A stretch of DNA of 64,000 nucleotides from Thioclava sp. JE_KL1 (lineage in GTDB: Bacteria > Pseudomonadota > Alphaproteobacteria > Rhodobacterales > Rhodobacteraceae): the NCBI RefSeq assembly GCF_009296265.1, contig NZ_WBJS01000005.1:62001-126000 (forward strand), read 5' to 3'. The notes under the pieces are model-generated. The model was not told where the DNA came from. It ran no database searches and saw nothing but the letters and a program-made list of their open reading frames with translations. A program made the position numbers and the translations under genes. Positions 9,083 through 17,397 of the stretch are shown piece by piece. Each line of letters starts with the position of its first letter. Position 1 is the first letter of the stretch.

Positions 9083-12030
9083 GACACGTCCTCCCCCTCG
9101 GCCTCATCGGTGACATCCCATTCCCCGAAGCGCGAGACCTGATCGTAATCCGTACGGGCGCGTGCCTTCTGCGGGGCGCGCCGCGCGGTGAAGCCCTGCG
9201 TCGGCTCGAAATAGCGCGCGATCAGCTTGCGGAATTTCTCCCAGCTCTCCTCGGGCGTCTCGCTGCGATCCCCGGATTTGCCCTTGATCTGCGTGGTGGC
9301 GCCGTCGCCGCCCAGCCGCACATAGGACATGCCCGCGACCTCGCGCGGCCCGATCGCCTCGAAGGCCCCGCGCCCGACCATCGCGGCCTCCAGAAGCATC
9401 TGCTTGTTGAAGGCCATCACCTCCCGCTCGGAAGGAGGCGTGCCGGTCTTGTAGTCGTAGATCCATGCGCGCCCGTCTTCGAGAATGTCGATCCGGTCGG
9501 GCTTCGCAGTCAGCGTGAAAATCGGGTTTTGCAGTGAAACAGAGCCTTTTTTCTCCACCACCATGGGCGCACCCTGCGCGCGACGCTCGGCCTCGGCCCG
9601 GCAGAAGGTCTCGGCGATCCCCCGGACCCTTGCGAGCCAGATGCGCTGCGCACTGGGCCACGGAATTTCACGGAGCATCACCTCCTCGGCGATCTCCATC
9701 AGACGTGCCTGCGCCGCCTCGATCGTGGCGGTCTCGTCATAGGTCTTCACGAAGGTTTCGACGATCTGGTGCAGCACTTGCCCACGCAGCAAGGCGTCGG
9801 GTTCGGGGCGCAGCGGATCGAGGGCGCGCAACTTCAGAATGCGCTTCGCGTAGATATCGTAGGGGTCGCGGATCAGGGTCTCGATCGCGGTGACCGGCAA
9901 TTCGCGCGGGCGTACATCGACCGGCGGGCGCGGCGACGGGCGCTTGGCGGGCTCCAACGTGATCCGCGGCGTCTCGAGCGCGTCCGCCAGATCGAGCCAG
10001 CGCTTGCCGCGTCCGCGCATCTCGGCCAACGCCTCGGTGCCGCCTTGATCGGGCAGTCCGTCCACGAGGTTCAAGAGCCGGTTGAGCCAGCGCGACGGGA
10101 TCGTCTGCGCCTCCGCGTCGCGTGCGCAACGCGACAGGATCACCTGCGGCCCGGCAACCGCCTGCTGGAAGTCATGCGCCGAGAGGCCGACCTGCCGTTC
10201 GGGCAGTAATAGACCCGATTCCAGCCGCATTTGACGGCTGAACCACGGGTCGGGCGCGGGGGCTTCGGGCCAACTTCCCTCGTTCAGCCCACCACAGATC
10301 ACCAGCTCGGCCCCCTGCGCGCGCGCTTCCAGCGTCCCCCAGATCGCGATCAGCGGATGCGCGGCGAGCGTCTGCCGCACGAGCCCGCTTTGGAGGTGCC
10401 GATTAACCAGATCGGCGTAATCGAGCGCGCCGAGATGCCCGCCGAAGCCGGACTGACTGCGCAGGTCTTCCATCAGGCGACGCGCTTCACGGCCCGCCGC
10501 CTCGCGCCACAGCTCGCTGGTCTCGGTCGCGGCACTCGGCCCGGCGGCGACCCGTTCGGCGAGCCGGAAGTGCTGTTCCACATGATCTGTCAGCGCGGCC
10601 GCCGGCGGAGCCGCGAAGTCCGCGAGAACATCGCAAAGCCACTGCGCCCAGGATTCCCGTGAATCAGGATCTTTTTCAGCCCATTTCGTAAGACTCTCGC
10701 GTTCCGGGAACGCGGGCCCATAGCGGCGCAGGCGCAGTTCCAGCTCGCGCGTGTTGCGCAGGTGCGGCCCGCGCTCTTCCTCGCCGGTCGCGGTCAGCGG
10801 ATGCTTCAGCAGCGCGATCAGATCGGCAATGCCGACCGGACGCGCGCGCATCGCCGCGATCTGCCGCAGGAACCGGCCCGGCGCAGTCTGCTGCAGCGGC
10901 TGGCCCGCACTGTCGTCCGGCACGATCCCCCACCGGTCGAGCGCCGCCGACACGCGGCGCGCCAGAAGGCGATCGGGCGTGATCAGAGCCGAACTGACGC
11001 CCCGCTCGACCGCGTCGCGCAGCGCGAGCGCGATCGACAGCGCCTCATGGCGCGGATCGCGCGCTTCGATCAGCGACAGCCCCTGACAGGCCGGAACGAG
11101 CGGCCCCAGCCCAGCGCCTTCGCGCCGCCATTGATCGGTAACCGGCGCCGGTCGCAGCGCGAGCGAAACGAGACGGTTGCGGCCCGGGTCCGGCGCGGTG
11201 ATTTGGTCCCAATCTACGACGTCCTCCGCCGAAAGCCCGAGCTTGTCGAGCAAACTGCGATAGCGGAACTGCGGGTGGTCTTCGAGCGGAAATGGGCCGG
11301 AATAGAGACTATCCCACGCCGCCTGCGTCATGTCGCGGTCAAACCCGGGAAGAACGATCGAACCGTTTTCCAACCGCGCGACCGCCTGCATGAAGAGCGA
11401 GGTCGCCCCATGCGAACCGGTCGAGCCCGCGACGATCACCGGATCGGCGGGCGGGCTTTCGCGCCAACGTTCGATCACCGCTTCCACGACCATCCGCTGG
11501 CGGCTCTCGCGGTCCAGCTCGGCGTCGTTGTCGAAATAACGCGCGATAATGCGGATGAAGCGTAGGCTCTCTTGCCAATGGCGGGCGTGGGTCTCGGTTA
11601 GCTCCAGCTGGTCGAGATCGTCGATATGGACGCCCTCGCTCTGCATCTCGGCGAGGAGGGAATACAGGCTCTCGGCCAGCGCAAACTGGCTCGCACCCGC
11701 CTCGAATTCGGGCATCGCGCGGGTGAGTTGCTCCACGAACTGGGCCAGTTCGAGCTTGCGGCGCAGCGGGGGCACGGGCAGCGGAAGGCCCGCGAGCGGG
11801 TCGGCCCCGAGATCGCTCACCAGCAGGAGCCGCGGCAGATAGAGCGCGCCGCTTTCGAGAAAGACCTCCCGCACGCGGCGACGCATCCGCCCGGAGTTGA
11901 GATAGAGCGTGACCCGGGCCAGCGCTTCGGGCGGCTGGTCGGCAAAGCGCGCGCGCAGGCCAGAAACCAAGGCGCGGGGAAAATCGACGCCCGGCGGGAG
12001 GGCGTAGACGGAGGCGATGTCCTCACTCAT
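9079..12030 (-). CDS. addB: Double-strand break repair protein AddB
   Basis: Partner of AddA with an inactivated helicase fold and a C-terminal nuclease domain; 983 residues from the ATG at 12030, which gives the usual MSEDIASVYALPPG start. A longer upstream start would run into murU. The N-terminal region lacks a clear Walker A and has AGSTGSHGATSLF instead, as is usual for the alphaproteobacterial type. The nuclease part has RGQVLHQIVETF and WIYDYKTGTPPSE, where Asp and Lys are catalytic. I see no four-cysteine iron-sulfur arrangement like that of Bacillus AddB. The start overlaps the murU stop by 8 bases and the end overlaps addA. Confidence 0.93.
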   Translation of the reverse strand: MSEDIASVYALPPGVDFPRALVSGLRARFADQPPEALARVTLYLNSGRMRRRVREVFLESGALYLPRLLLVSDLGADPLAGLPLPVPPLRRKLELAQFVEQLTRAMPEFEAGASQFALAESLYSLLAEMQSEGVHIDDLDQLELTETHARHWQESLRFIRIIARYFDNDAELDRESRQRMVVEAVIERWRESPPADPVIVAGSTGSHGATSLFMQAVARLENGSIVLPGFDRDMTQAAWDSLYSGPFPLEDHPQFRYRSLLDKLGLSAEDVVDWDQITAPDPGRNRLVSLALRPAPVTDQWRREGAGLGPLVPACQGLSLIEARDPRHEALSIALALRDAVERGVSSALITPDRLLARRVSAALDRWGIVPDDSAGQPLQQTAPGRFLRQIAAMRARPVGIADLIALLKHPLTATGEEERGPHLRNTRELELRLRRYGPAFPERESLTKWAEKDPDSRESWAQWLCDVLADFAAPPAAALTDHVEQHFRLAERVAAGPSAATETSELWREAAGREARRLMEDLRSQSGFGGHLGALDYADLVNRHLQSGLVRQTLAAHPLIAIWGTLEARAQGAELVICGGLNEGSWPEAPAPDPWFSRQMRLESGLLLPERQVGLSAHDFQQAVAGPQVILSRCARDAEAQTIPSRWLNRLLNLVDGLPDQGGTEALAEMRGRGKRWLDLADALETPRITLEPAKRPSPRPPVDVRPRELPVTAIETLIRDPYDIYAKRILKLRALDPLRPEPDALLRGQVLHQIVETFVKTYDETATIEAAQARLMEIAEEVMLREIPWPSAQRIWLARVRGIAETFCRAEAERRAQGAPMVVEKKGSVSLQNPIFTLTAKPDRIDILEDGRAWIYDYKTGTPPSEREVMAFNKQMLLEAAMVGRGAFEAIGPREVAGMSYVRLGGDGATTQIKGKSGDRSETPEESWEKFRKLIARYFEPTQGFTARRAPQKARARTDYDQVSRFGEWDVTDEAEGEDVS

Positions 12031-12706
12031 CGAGCATCGCCTCGGCCAGCGAAATGGATTCGGGTCGCCCGACGTCGCACCACCCCCCGTCATGCACGAG
12101 GCCGAAGACACGCCCCGCCGCGATCATCTCATCCCACAGGATGTTCAGCGAGAAGCTCCGCTCGAAAATAGAGCCTATTCCAGCAGGATTCAGCATTTGC
12201 GCACCGGTATAGACAAAACCCGGCCCGCGGGTCAGGCGGCCGGTCTCGTCCATCGTGAAATCGCCCGCGCCCGCATGTCCGCGTGCATTTTCGGGCCGCA
12301 CCAGCATCAGAAGCGCCGACATATCCTCGGGCCGCCACGCTTCACGCAGCCGGGCCACGGGGTTCGCGCCGCGCCAGACGGCATCGGTGTTGAGCGTCAT
12401 CACGGGCCCCTCACCCAGCAGCGGCAGCGCCTTGCGCAGCCCGCCGCCGGTTTCCAGAATTTCGTCGCGCTCATCCGAGATCGCGACGTCCTGCCCGGCA
12501 AGATGCGCGACCACCTGATCGGCGAGGTAATGCACATTGGCCACCAGCCGCCGCGCCCCGCCCGCCCGGGCAAGGTCAAGCGCGTGGTCGATCAAAGGAC
12601 GCCCTGCGACCTCGATCATCGGTTTGGGCCGGGTCTGCGTCAGCGCGCCCATGCGCGTGCCGAAACCGGCGGCGAAGAGCATCAAGGCGTCGGGCTGGTC
12701 GGGCAT
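12023..12706 (-). CDS. murU: Sugar nucleotidyltransferase, MurU-like
   Basis: Probable N-acetylmuramate alpha-1-phosphate uridylyltransferase, 227 residues, in the cell-wall recycling bypass that makes UDP-MurNAc without de novo synthesis. The nucleotide-binding signature is FAAGFGTRMG near 11-20 followed by TRPKPMIEVAGRPLI; NTDAVW supplies the metal-binding Asp and WCDVGRPES is near the C-terminus. The gene directly follows and overlaps the AmgK-like kinase gene, the pairing seen where AmgK-MurU recycling operates. A general glucose-1-phosphate nucleotidyltransferase role is the alternative; the pairing favours MurU. Confidence 0.78.
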   Translation of the reverse strand: MPDQPDALMLFAAGFGTRMGALTQTRPKPMIEVAGRPLIDHALDLARAGGARRLVANVHYLADQVVAHLAGQDVAISDERDEILETGGGLRKALPLLGEGPVMTLNTDAVWRGANPVARLREAWRPEDMSALLMLVRPENARGHAGAGDFTMDETGRLTRGPGFVYTGAQMLNPAGIGSIFERSFSLNILWDEMIAAGRVFGLVHDGGWCDVGRPESISLAEAMLDE

Positions 12707-13677
12707 TTTCGTCTCAAATCAGCAATCAAATTCGGGTCGGGAGCAGGATAGGCGGCGTGGAACAGCTCTGCCAGATCGGCAAGCGCGGGATCAGCGAGGT
12801 TACGCGAGATATAGGCGTAAACGCGGGGCATATACTCAAGATATTGCGGCTTTCCGTCTCGAATGGTCAGCCGTGCGAAGATACCGAGGATCCGCAGCGC
12901 GCGTTGCAGGCCAAGCAGACCGTAGGCGAGGCGGAACGTGGTCGGGTCGGCCTTGGTCAGCACGCAGTAATGGGCGATCTCGGCTGTCTCGACCTCCGGG
13001 CTCACGTCCCGGCGCGCATCCTGCAGCGCGGAAACCAGATCATAAGCGGGATGGGCGCGCAGCGCGTCCTGATAGTCGAGAAGCCCGAGGCGGCGCAGGC
13101 CCGGGCGATCCAGCAGAATGATGTTCTCCGCATGGAAATCGCGCAGGCAGAGAGCCGGCCTCCACGCGGGAAGAGTGTCGAATTTATCGGCAATCGCCTG
13201 TTGGAGCGCATCTGCGGCGGCGCGATCCGTGCAGGGGTAGAACTCCGGCACCAAATCCAGAAGATCGGCGAGCGCGAGGCCATCCAGCAGCGACAGATCT
13301 TCGGGCGGCGCATGGCGGGGAAGATCGGCGAGAAATTCGGTGATCAGGGCATAAATCGCAGGCTCGTCTTCGGGCGTCGCGTCGAGGTGACGAGCCGCGA
13401 GCGCATCGCCGAAATCTTCTAGCAACAGCAGGCCCGCCGCATCGTCGCGCGCGAGTACCTTCGGCGTGGAAAAACCGGCCTCGGCGAGCCAATCGCCGAT
13501 GCGGGTGAAGCGGGCGATCTCGGCCCCGTCGGGCGCTTTCATCAGCACGGCGCGATCTGCGCTGCGGGTCAGGCGTTCGTAGCTGCGGGCCGAGGCATCT
13601 CCGGCGAGCGGGCGGCGGCTGGCGTCGTGCCATCCGGCGGCGGTGAGGAAGCTTTGAACCTCGGCTTCATCAACCAT
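12682..13677 (-). CDS. amgK: AmgK-like sugar kinase (aminoglycoside phosphotransferase family)
   Basis: Likely anomeric kinase for N-acetylmuramate/N-acetylglucosamine, 331 residues. PLAGDASARSYERL near 23-36 is the glycine-containing nucleotide loop; LCLRDFHAENIILL near 186-199 is the Brenner-type catalytic loop and LLDYQDALRAHPAYDL provides the metal-binding Asp. These are APH-family motifs in the variant found in AmgK. It lies between tsaE, whose stop it overlaps, and murU, so expression is coupled. It is often annotated only as a phosphotransferase; the adjacent MurU makes cell-wall recycling the best reading. Confidence 0.8.
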   Translation of the reverse strand: MVDEAEVQSFLTAAGWHDASRRPLAGDASARSYERLTRSADRAVLMKAPDGAEIARFTRIGDWLAEAGFSTPKVLARDDAAGLLLLEDFGDALAARHLDATPEDEPAIYALITEFLADLPRHAPPEDLSLLDGLALADLLDLVPEFYPCTDRAAADALQQAIADKFDTLPAWRPALCLRDFHAENIILLDRPGLRRLGLLDYQDALRAHPAYDLVSALQDARRDVSPEVETAEIAHYCVLTKADPTTFRLAYGLLGLQRALRILGIFARLTIRDGKPQYLEYMPRVYAYISRNLADPALADLAELFHAAYPAPDPNLIADLRRKCPTSPTP

Positions 13678-14164
13678 TCCACGCCTCCAGAACCTGCCGC
13701 GAAAGAGGCGTATTCGTCTCGAAACAGACCCTTCGCGCCGCGCCTTCTTCGGTTTGCTCGAAACGCAGACGCAGCGCTCCTTTCGGCGCGGCGGACCCGA
13801 GCCGGTCGGGCCACTCGATCAGGCAAATCGCAGAGTCGAAGGCCGCATCCAGCCCGAGCTCGAGAACCTCGTCGGGATCGGTGAGCCGATAGAGATCGGC
13901 ATGCCAGATTTCGCAATCGGCCTCGTAGGTCTGGACCAGCGTGAAGGTCGGCGAGGGCACATGCTCTGCCACGCCGAGCCGCGTCTGGATCAGGGCGCGC
14001 GCGAAATGGGTCTTTCCGGCGCCGATCTGACCGTCGAGGAGCAGCACATCGCCCGGCCCGGCGAATTCGGCAAAGAGCGCGCCAAGCCGCTCCGTCGCCT
14101 CGGGATCGGGGAGATCGAGGCAGGGCATTTCGGTGGAAACGGGGGCGTGCGTCGGCGCGGGCAT
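13670..14164 (-). CDS. tsaE: tRNA threonylcarbamoyladenosine biosynthesis protein TsaE
   Basis: ATPase that works with TsaB and TsaD to add threonylcarbamoyl to A37 of ANN-decoding tRNAs; 164 residues. The P-loop GQIGAGKT is at 45-52, followed by PSPTFTLVQTYE and the Walker B-like IWHADLYRL and DPDEVLELGLD. The gene overlaps amgK by 8 bases at its end. tsaD is also in this window, at about 46.4 kb, in a separate operon. Confidence 0.94.
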   Translation of the reverse strand: MPAPTHAPVSTEMPCLDLPDPEATERLGALFAEFAGPGDVLLLDGQIGAGKTHFARALIQTRLGVAEHVPSPTFTLVQTYEADCEIWHADLYRLTDPDEVLELGLDAAFDSAICLIEWPDRLGSAAPKGALRLRFEQTEEGAARRVCFETNTPLSRQVLEAWNG

Positions 14165-14204
14165 GGCTCGGTTCTAGCGCGCCGATCGCCCCTTTGCCAA
14201 GCGG

Positions 14205-15809
14205 CTAGCCTTGCTGCGCGACGGTGGTGCCCGTCTGACGTGGCGGCGACGTGTCGGACGCCGTATCGGTGCTGAATCGCAGGAGGAACGCTCCCCCCGA
14301 AAGCGTCTCGAGCTGGCAGGTCACATGCCGCCCGTCGAGCAGGATGATCTCTTCGGTCAGGTTCTCGCGCGCGCCGATTTCCCGGGCGAGATTTTGCAGC
14401 CACGACCAGAAGGCGCTGGGTTCGGCGCGCGCCTGCCATTGCTTCACCGCGTCGAGCAGGGTCACCCGGCCCAGCGTCGCCTCCGGCTCGACCCCCCAGA
14501 GCGCGCCATAGGCGGCATTCGCCATCGCCAATTCGCCCGAGGGGCGGAACACCGCGATCGCGTCGCCGACCCGGTCGAACACCTCCTGCGCCATCTCGAT
14601 TTCACCACGAAACTGGCGGGTTAGAGACGTTTCCGACGAAATATCCTCGAACAGGAACGCCACCGCGCCGTCGGGATGCGGGCGTCCAGTGACGCGATAG
14701 GTCTGCCCGCCCGGCAGGTTCCAGGTTTCGGCGTGAAACCCGGAGGCAGCGGCCTGCTCCAGCTCTGTCATTTCCTGCCGCCAGCTTCGGTAATCCTTCG
14801 GCTCGGGCATCATCTTGGTTTCGCGCAGCCTGTCGAGAAAGGCGTAGAGCGTCGGGCGCGTGGCGAGGAATTCCGGCCCGAGCTGCAGAAGGTCGCTCAG
14901 CGCGGGATTGAACAGGCGCAGCTGCCTGTCCCGGTCGAAAATCGCGAGCCCGATCGGCAGGTCGGCGAAGGTCTTGGTCAGCGTTTGGACGAAATCGCGC
15001 AACGCCTTCTCGGCCCGCACAGCGGCGTCGGCGGGGAGGGCGAAATGCAGCGTGCCGCGTTCGAGAACGACGGAGTGACAGTCGAACCATGTCGCGGCAT
15101 CGGTGTCGCTCCGTGCGGCGGGGCCAATCTCCAGACGATGCGGCCCGCCCCCGTCGAATGCGTCGGGCGGCAGCGTGAACAGGCTCGGCAGCGGCCACCC
15201 AAACCCCTCTTCCCCCGCATCGAAAGCCCCTGCGCGCGCGAGATAGGCTCTGTTTGCCCATGTCAGCTCACCCCCCTTCTCGGTCCGCCAGATCAAAACC
15301 GGCGACCGGTCAAGCGTCGTGCGCATCATCTCCAATTCGTCTTCCATTGCCCGGAAAGAGAGACTGTCGATGCGCTGGCCCTGCCCCTCCCCTTCGGGAT
15401 CGACGAGGGTGATCCGCGCCAGACCGTTGAAATTCTCGACGGTGAGGCGGAGCCGGGGCTTGTCGGTGGCACTCGCAACCTCGGTCATCTCAAGCCGTCC
15501 GAGATCGGCGAGCTGGCCGATGCGGGACTGAAATTCGGGAAAGCGCGGCGCGGCGAACGCGGTGAAGCGCGTCCAATCGCTCGCCCCGATGGGCATCGAT
15601 TCCAGCAAGCGCCGCGCGGGGGGCGTTGCATCCACAAGCGCCTCGTCATCGAACAGGAAGGCCACCTCTTCGATGTCCTCTCGCGCGGCGGGGGTCAGCC
15701 TGCGCCCCGGCGCGCGGCCCACGGCGAGCCATGTCAGCAGCAACGCGACCAAGGCCGCGCCCACCGAGGTAAGCGCGATCATCGTCGCCTCAAGCCATGC
15801 AGTCGTCAT
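14205..15809 (-). CDS. Membrane-anchored PAS-domain protein without a kinase domain
   Basis: A 534-residue protein with one N-terminal membrane segment (about residues 8-29), then three PAS-like modules: around residues 160-230 (SPVLIWRTEKGGELTWANRAY), around 285-390 (LPIGLAIFDRDRQLRLFN) and around 410-480 (VGDAIAVFRPSGELAMANAAYGALWG). The chain stops with a short tail after the third PAS and lacks the HisKA His box and HATPase N, G1 and G2 boxes expected of a sensor kinase. In other alphaproteobacteria I recall a PAS histidine kinase next to tsaE, so this may be a reduced version that signals by protein contact. A CtrA-like site lies 51-66 bases upstream of the start. Confidence 0.75.
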   Translation of the reverse strand: MTTAWLEATMIALTSVGAALVALLLTWLAVGRAPGRRLTPAAREDIEEVAFLFDDEALVDATPPARRLLESMPIGASDWTRFTAFAAPRFPEFQSRIGQLADLGRLEMTEVASATDKPRLRLTVENFNGLARITLVDPEGEGQGQRIDSLSFRAMEDELEMMRTTLDRSPVLIWRTEKGGELTWANRAYLARAGAFDAGEEGFGWPLPSLFTLPPDAFDGGGPHRLEIGPAARSDTDAATWFDCHSVVLERGTLHFALPADAAVRAEKALRDFVQTLTKTFADLPIGLAIFDRDRQLRLFNPALSDLLQLGPEFLATRPTLYAFLDRLRETKMMPEPKDYRSWRQEMTELEQAAASGFHAETWNLPGGQTYRVTGRPHPDGAVAFLFEDISSETSLTRQFRGEIEMAQEVFDRVGDAIAVFRPSGELAMANAAYGALWGVEPEATLGRVTLLDAVKQWQARAEPSAFWSWLQNLAREIGARENLTEEIILLDGRHVTCQLETLSGGAFLLRFSTDTASDTSPPRQTGTTVAQQG

Positions 15810-15859
15810 GTCTTTCGGCCTCTCAAACCTGTCCCCAGGCCGAGGGTGCGAAAGATTCG

Positions 15860-15875
15860 TTAACTCAGCGTTAAC
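15860..15875. promoter_or_regulatory. Candidate CtrA-binding site upstream of the PAS gene
   Basis: TTAA-N7-TTAAC, an exact match to the CtrA full-site consensus, sits 51-66 bases before the PAS-protein ATG on the minus strand. The site is nearly symmetric and is part of an 11-base direct repeat (CGTTAACT twice). It is also close to the 3' end of regB, but orientation and distance favour control of the PAS gene. Binding is inferred. Confidence 0.5.
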
Positions 15876-15909
15876 TTCGCTCGGGGGGCGGCAAGAGAGG
15901 TGAAGGCGA

Positions 15910-17292
15910 TCAGACCGCGATCGGCTGGTTCAAACCAAGCCCCGCATCGTCCCGCGCCAGAAGGCGCGACGCAGGCCAGACAACCTCCACGACCGCACCG
16001 GAGCGCGCGGGCGTCGCGGCGCCGGGCGCGAAGGGCGCGTCGCCATTCGAGAAGGTGAGCCGCCCGCCCGTGCGCTCGATCAGGGTCTTCGCGATGAAAA
16101 CGCCAAGCCCCATCCCCTCATAGCCTTTGCGCTCCGCCGCATTCGCACGCGGCTGCAGGAAGGGATCGCCGATCCGGTTGAGCACGCTCGTCGGATAGCC
16201 TTTGCCGTCGTCGCTGATCCGCACGGTGATCTCTTCGTCGTCCCATTCCGCTTCGACCCAGACCGTGGAGTGCGCGAAATCGACGGCGTTCTGGATGAAA
16301 TTGCGCAGCGCGTGGATCAATTCGGGATAGCGGTAGATCGTCGGCTGACGCTCCAGCCCCTCGACGATGGGATGGGCATCGAAGTGAATTTCGATCCCGC
16401 GCTCCATATGCGGGTCCGCCGCTTCGCGCAGAACGGCGACGATGGGCGCGGTCCGCATATGCAGGTCGTCTTTCCCGACCCGGCCCATCGAATGGAGGAT
16501 GTCGCGGCACCGATTGGCCTGCTCGCGGATCAAGAGCGCATCGTCGCGCAGGTCGGGGCTGTCTTCGAGCTCGTCGGCCAGCTCCGAACTCACCAGCTTG
16601 ATCGTCGCAAGCGGCGTGCCCAGCTCATGCGCCGCCGCCGCGACGACCCCGCCCAGATCGGTCAGCTTCTGCTCGCGCGTCAGGGCCAGCTGGGTCGCGC
16701 GCAACGCGTCGCCCATGGAGCGCACTTCGCTCGCGACCTTATGCGCATAGGCACCCAAGAAAGCGACGCCGATGATGATCGACAGCCAATAGCCGAATTC
16801 GAACACGTCGGGCACCGCGATCACCTCGCCGGTCTTGCTGACCAGCGGCAGATAGACCACCGCGACGATCGAGATCATCACCATCGTCGCAAGCCCAAGC
16901 AGGATCGTCGCAGACCGCTCCAGCGCGGTGGCCGCTATCGTGACCGGCACGAGAATGAGCAGCGCGAAGGGGTTGTTCATCCCACCCGTGATCGACAGCA
17001 GCAGCGCGAGCTGCGCCATGTCGAACATCAGCGTCGCCGCCGCCTCGGGCTGGGTCAGGCGCTTGGTGTCGGGAAACAGGAAAATCGCCACGAGATTGGC
17101 GGCAATCGCCGCCGCGACCGTGGCAAGGCACAGCGCCAGATCCAGCGCGATATCATAGACGAAATAGGCGACGAAGATTGCGCCGAGCTGACCGACAATC
17201 GCGGTCCAGCGCAGGAAGATCAGCGTCCGGAGGCGCACCCAGTCGTGGTGAATCTCGGCCGGGCCGGGTTGGGCCTCGAGGCGTTGAGTCAT
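15910..17292 (-). CDS. regB: Redox-sensing histidine kinase RegB/PrrB
   Basis: Membrane sensor kinase of the global redox system, 460 residues from the ATG at 17292; a longer upstream frame is not coding. Six membrane segments occupy residues about 25-185. GGMNNPF at 103-109 is the quinone-binding heptapeptide of RegB, His222 in AAAHELGTPLAT is the phosphorylated residue, and Cys262 in ANRCRDILHSMGR corresponds to the redox-active Cys265 of R. capsulatus. The C-terminal ATPase domain has RNFIQNAVDFA, DDGKGYP and GMGLGVFIAKTL. It is transcribed away from senC-regA-hvrA across a 105-base shared region. All known sensing residues are present, so it should be functional. Confidence 0.96.
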   Translation of the reverse strand: MTQRLEAQPGPAEIHHDWVRLRTLIFLRWTAIVGQLGAIFVAYFVYDIALDLALCLATVAAAIAANLVAIFLFPDTKRLTQPEAAATLMFDMAQLALLLSITGGMNNPFALLILVPVTIAATALERSATILLGLATMVMISIVAVVYLPLVSKTGEVIAVPDVFEFGYWLSIIIGVAFLGAYAHKVASEVRSMGDALRATQLALTREQKLTDLGGVVAAAAHELGTPLATIKLVSSELADELEDSPDLRDDALLIREQANRCRDILHSMGRVGKDDLHMRTAPIVAVLREAADPHMERGIEIHFDAHPIVEGLERQPTIYRYPELIHALRNFIQNAVDFAHSTVWVEAEWDDEEITVRISDDGKGYPTSVLNRIGDPFLQPRANAAERKGYEGMGLGVFIAKTLIERTGGRLTFSNGDAPFAPGAATPARSGAVVEVVWPASRLLARDDAGLGLNQPIAV

Positions 17293-17341
17293 GTCGTCTC
17301 CCGCGTCCAAAGCGCACATCGCCGGAATTGGCGGCATGAAA

Positions 17342-17376
17342 GCATTGATAATCGGCGCCCGCCGCGCGATCAATGC
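17342..17376. promoter_or_regulatory. Inverted repeat in the regB/senC divergent promoter region
   Basis: GCATTGAT and ATCAATGC are perfect 8-base inverted arms separated by 19 bases, 21 bases before the senC start and about 50 bases before the regB start. The halves contain FNR/FixK-type half-sites (TTGAT, ATCAA) but the spacing is not that of an FNR box. A smaller CGCC-GGAATT-GGCG repeat lies just beside it at 17320-17333. A regulatory function is inferred from the position. Confidence 0.35.
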
Positions 17377-17397
17377 AGCCGTGAGAGGAGTGACAAT

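Noticed and set aside
5909-9142. A 1077-codon open frame on the plus strand opposite addA
   Set aside because: It has Arg-, Gln- and His-rich composition with no domains, while the opposite strand encodes a full AddA with helicase and nuclease motifs. It is a GC-rich shadow; similar long frames opposite hslU, addB, pstC/pstA, mutS and pqiB were rejected for the same reason.
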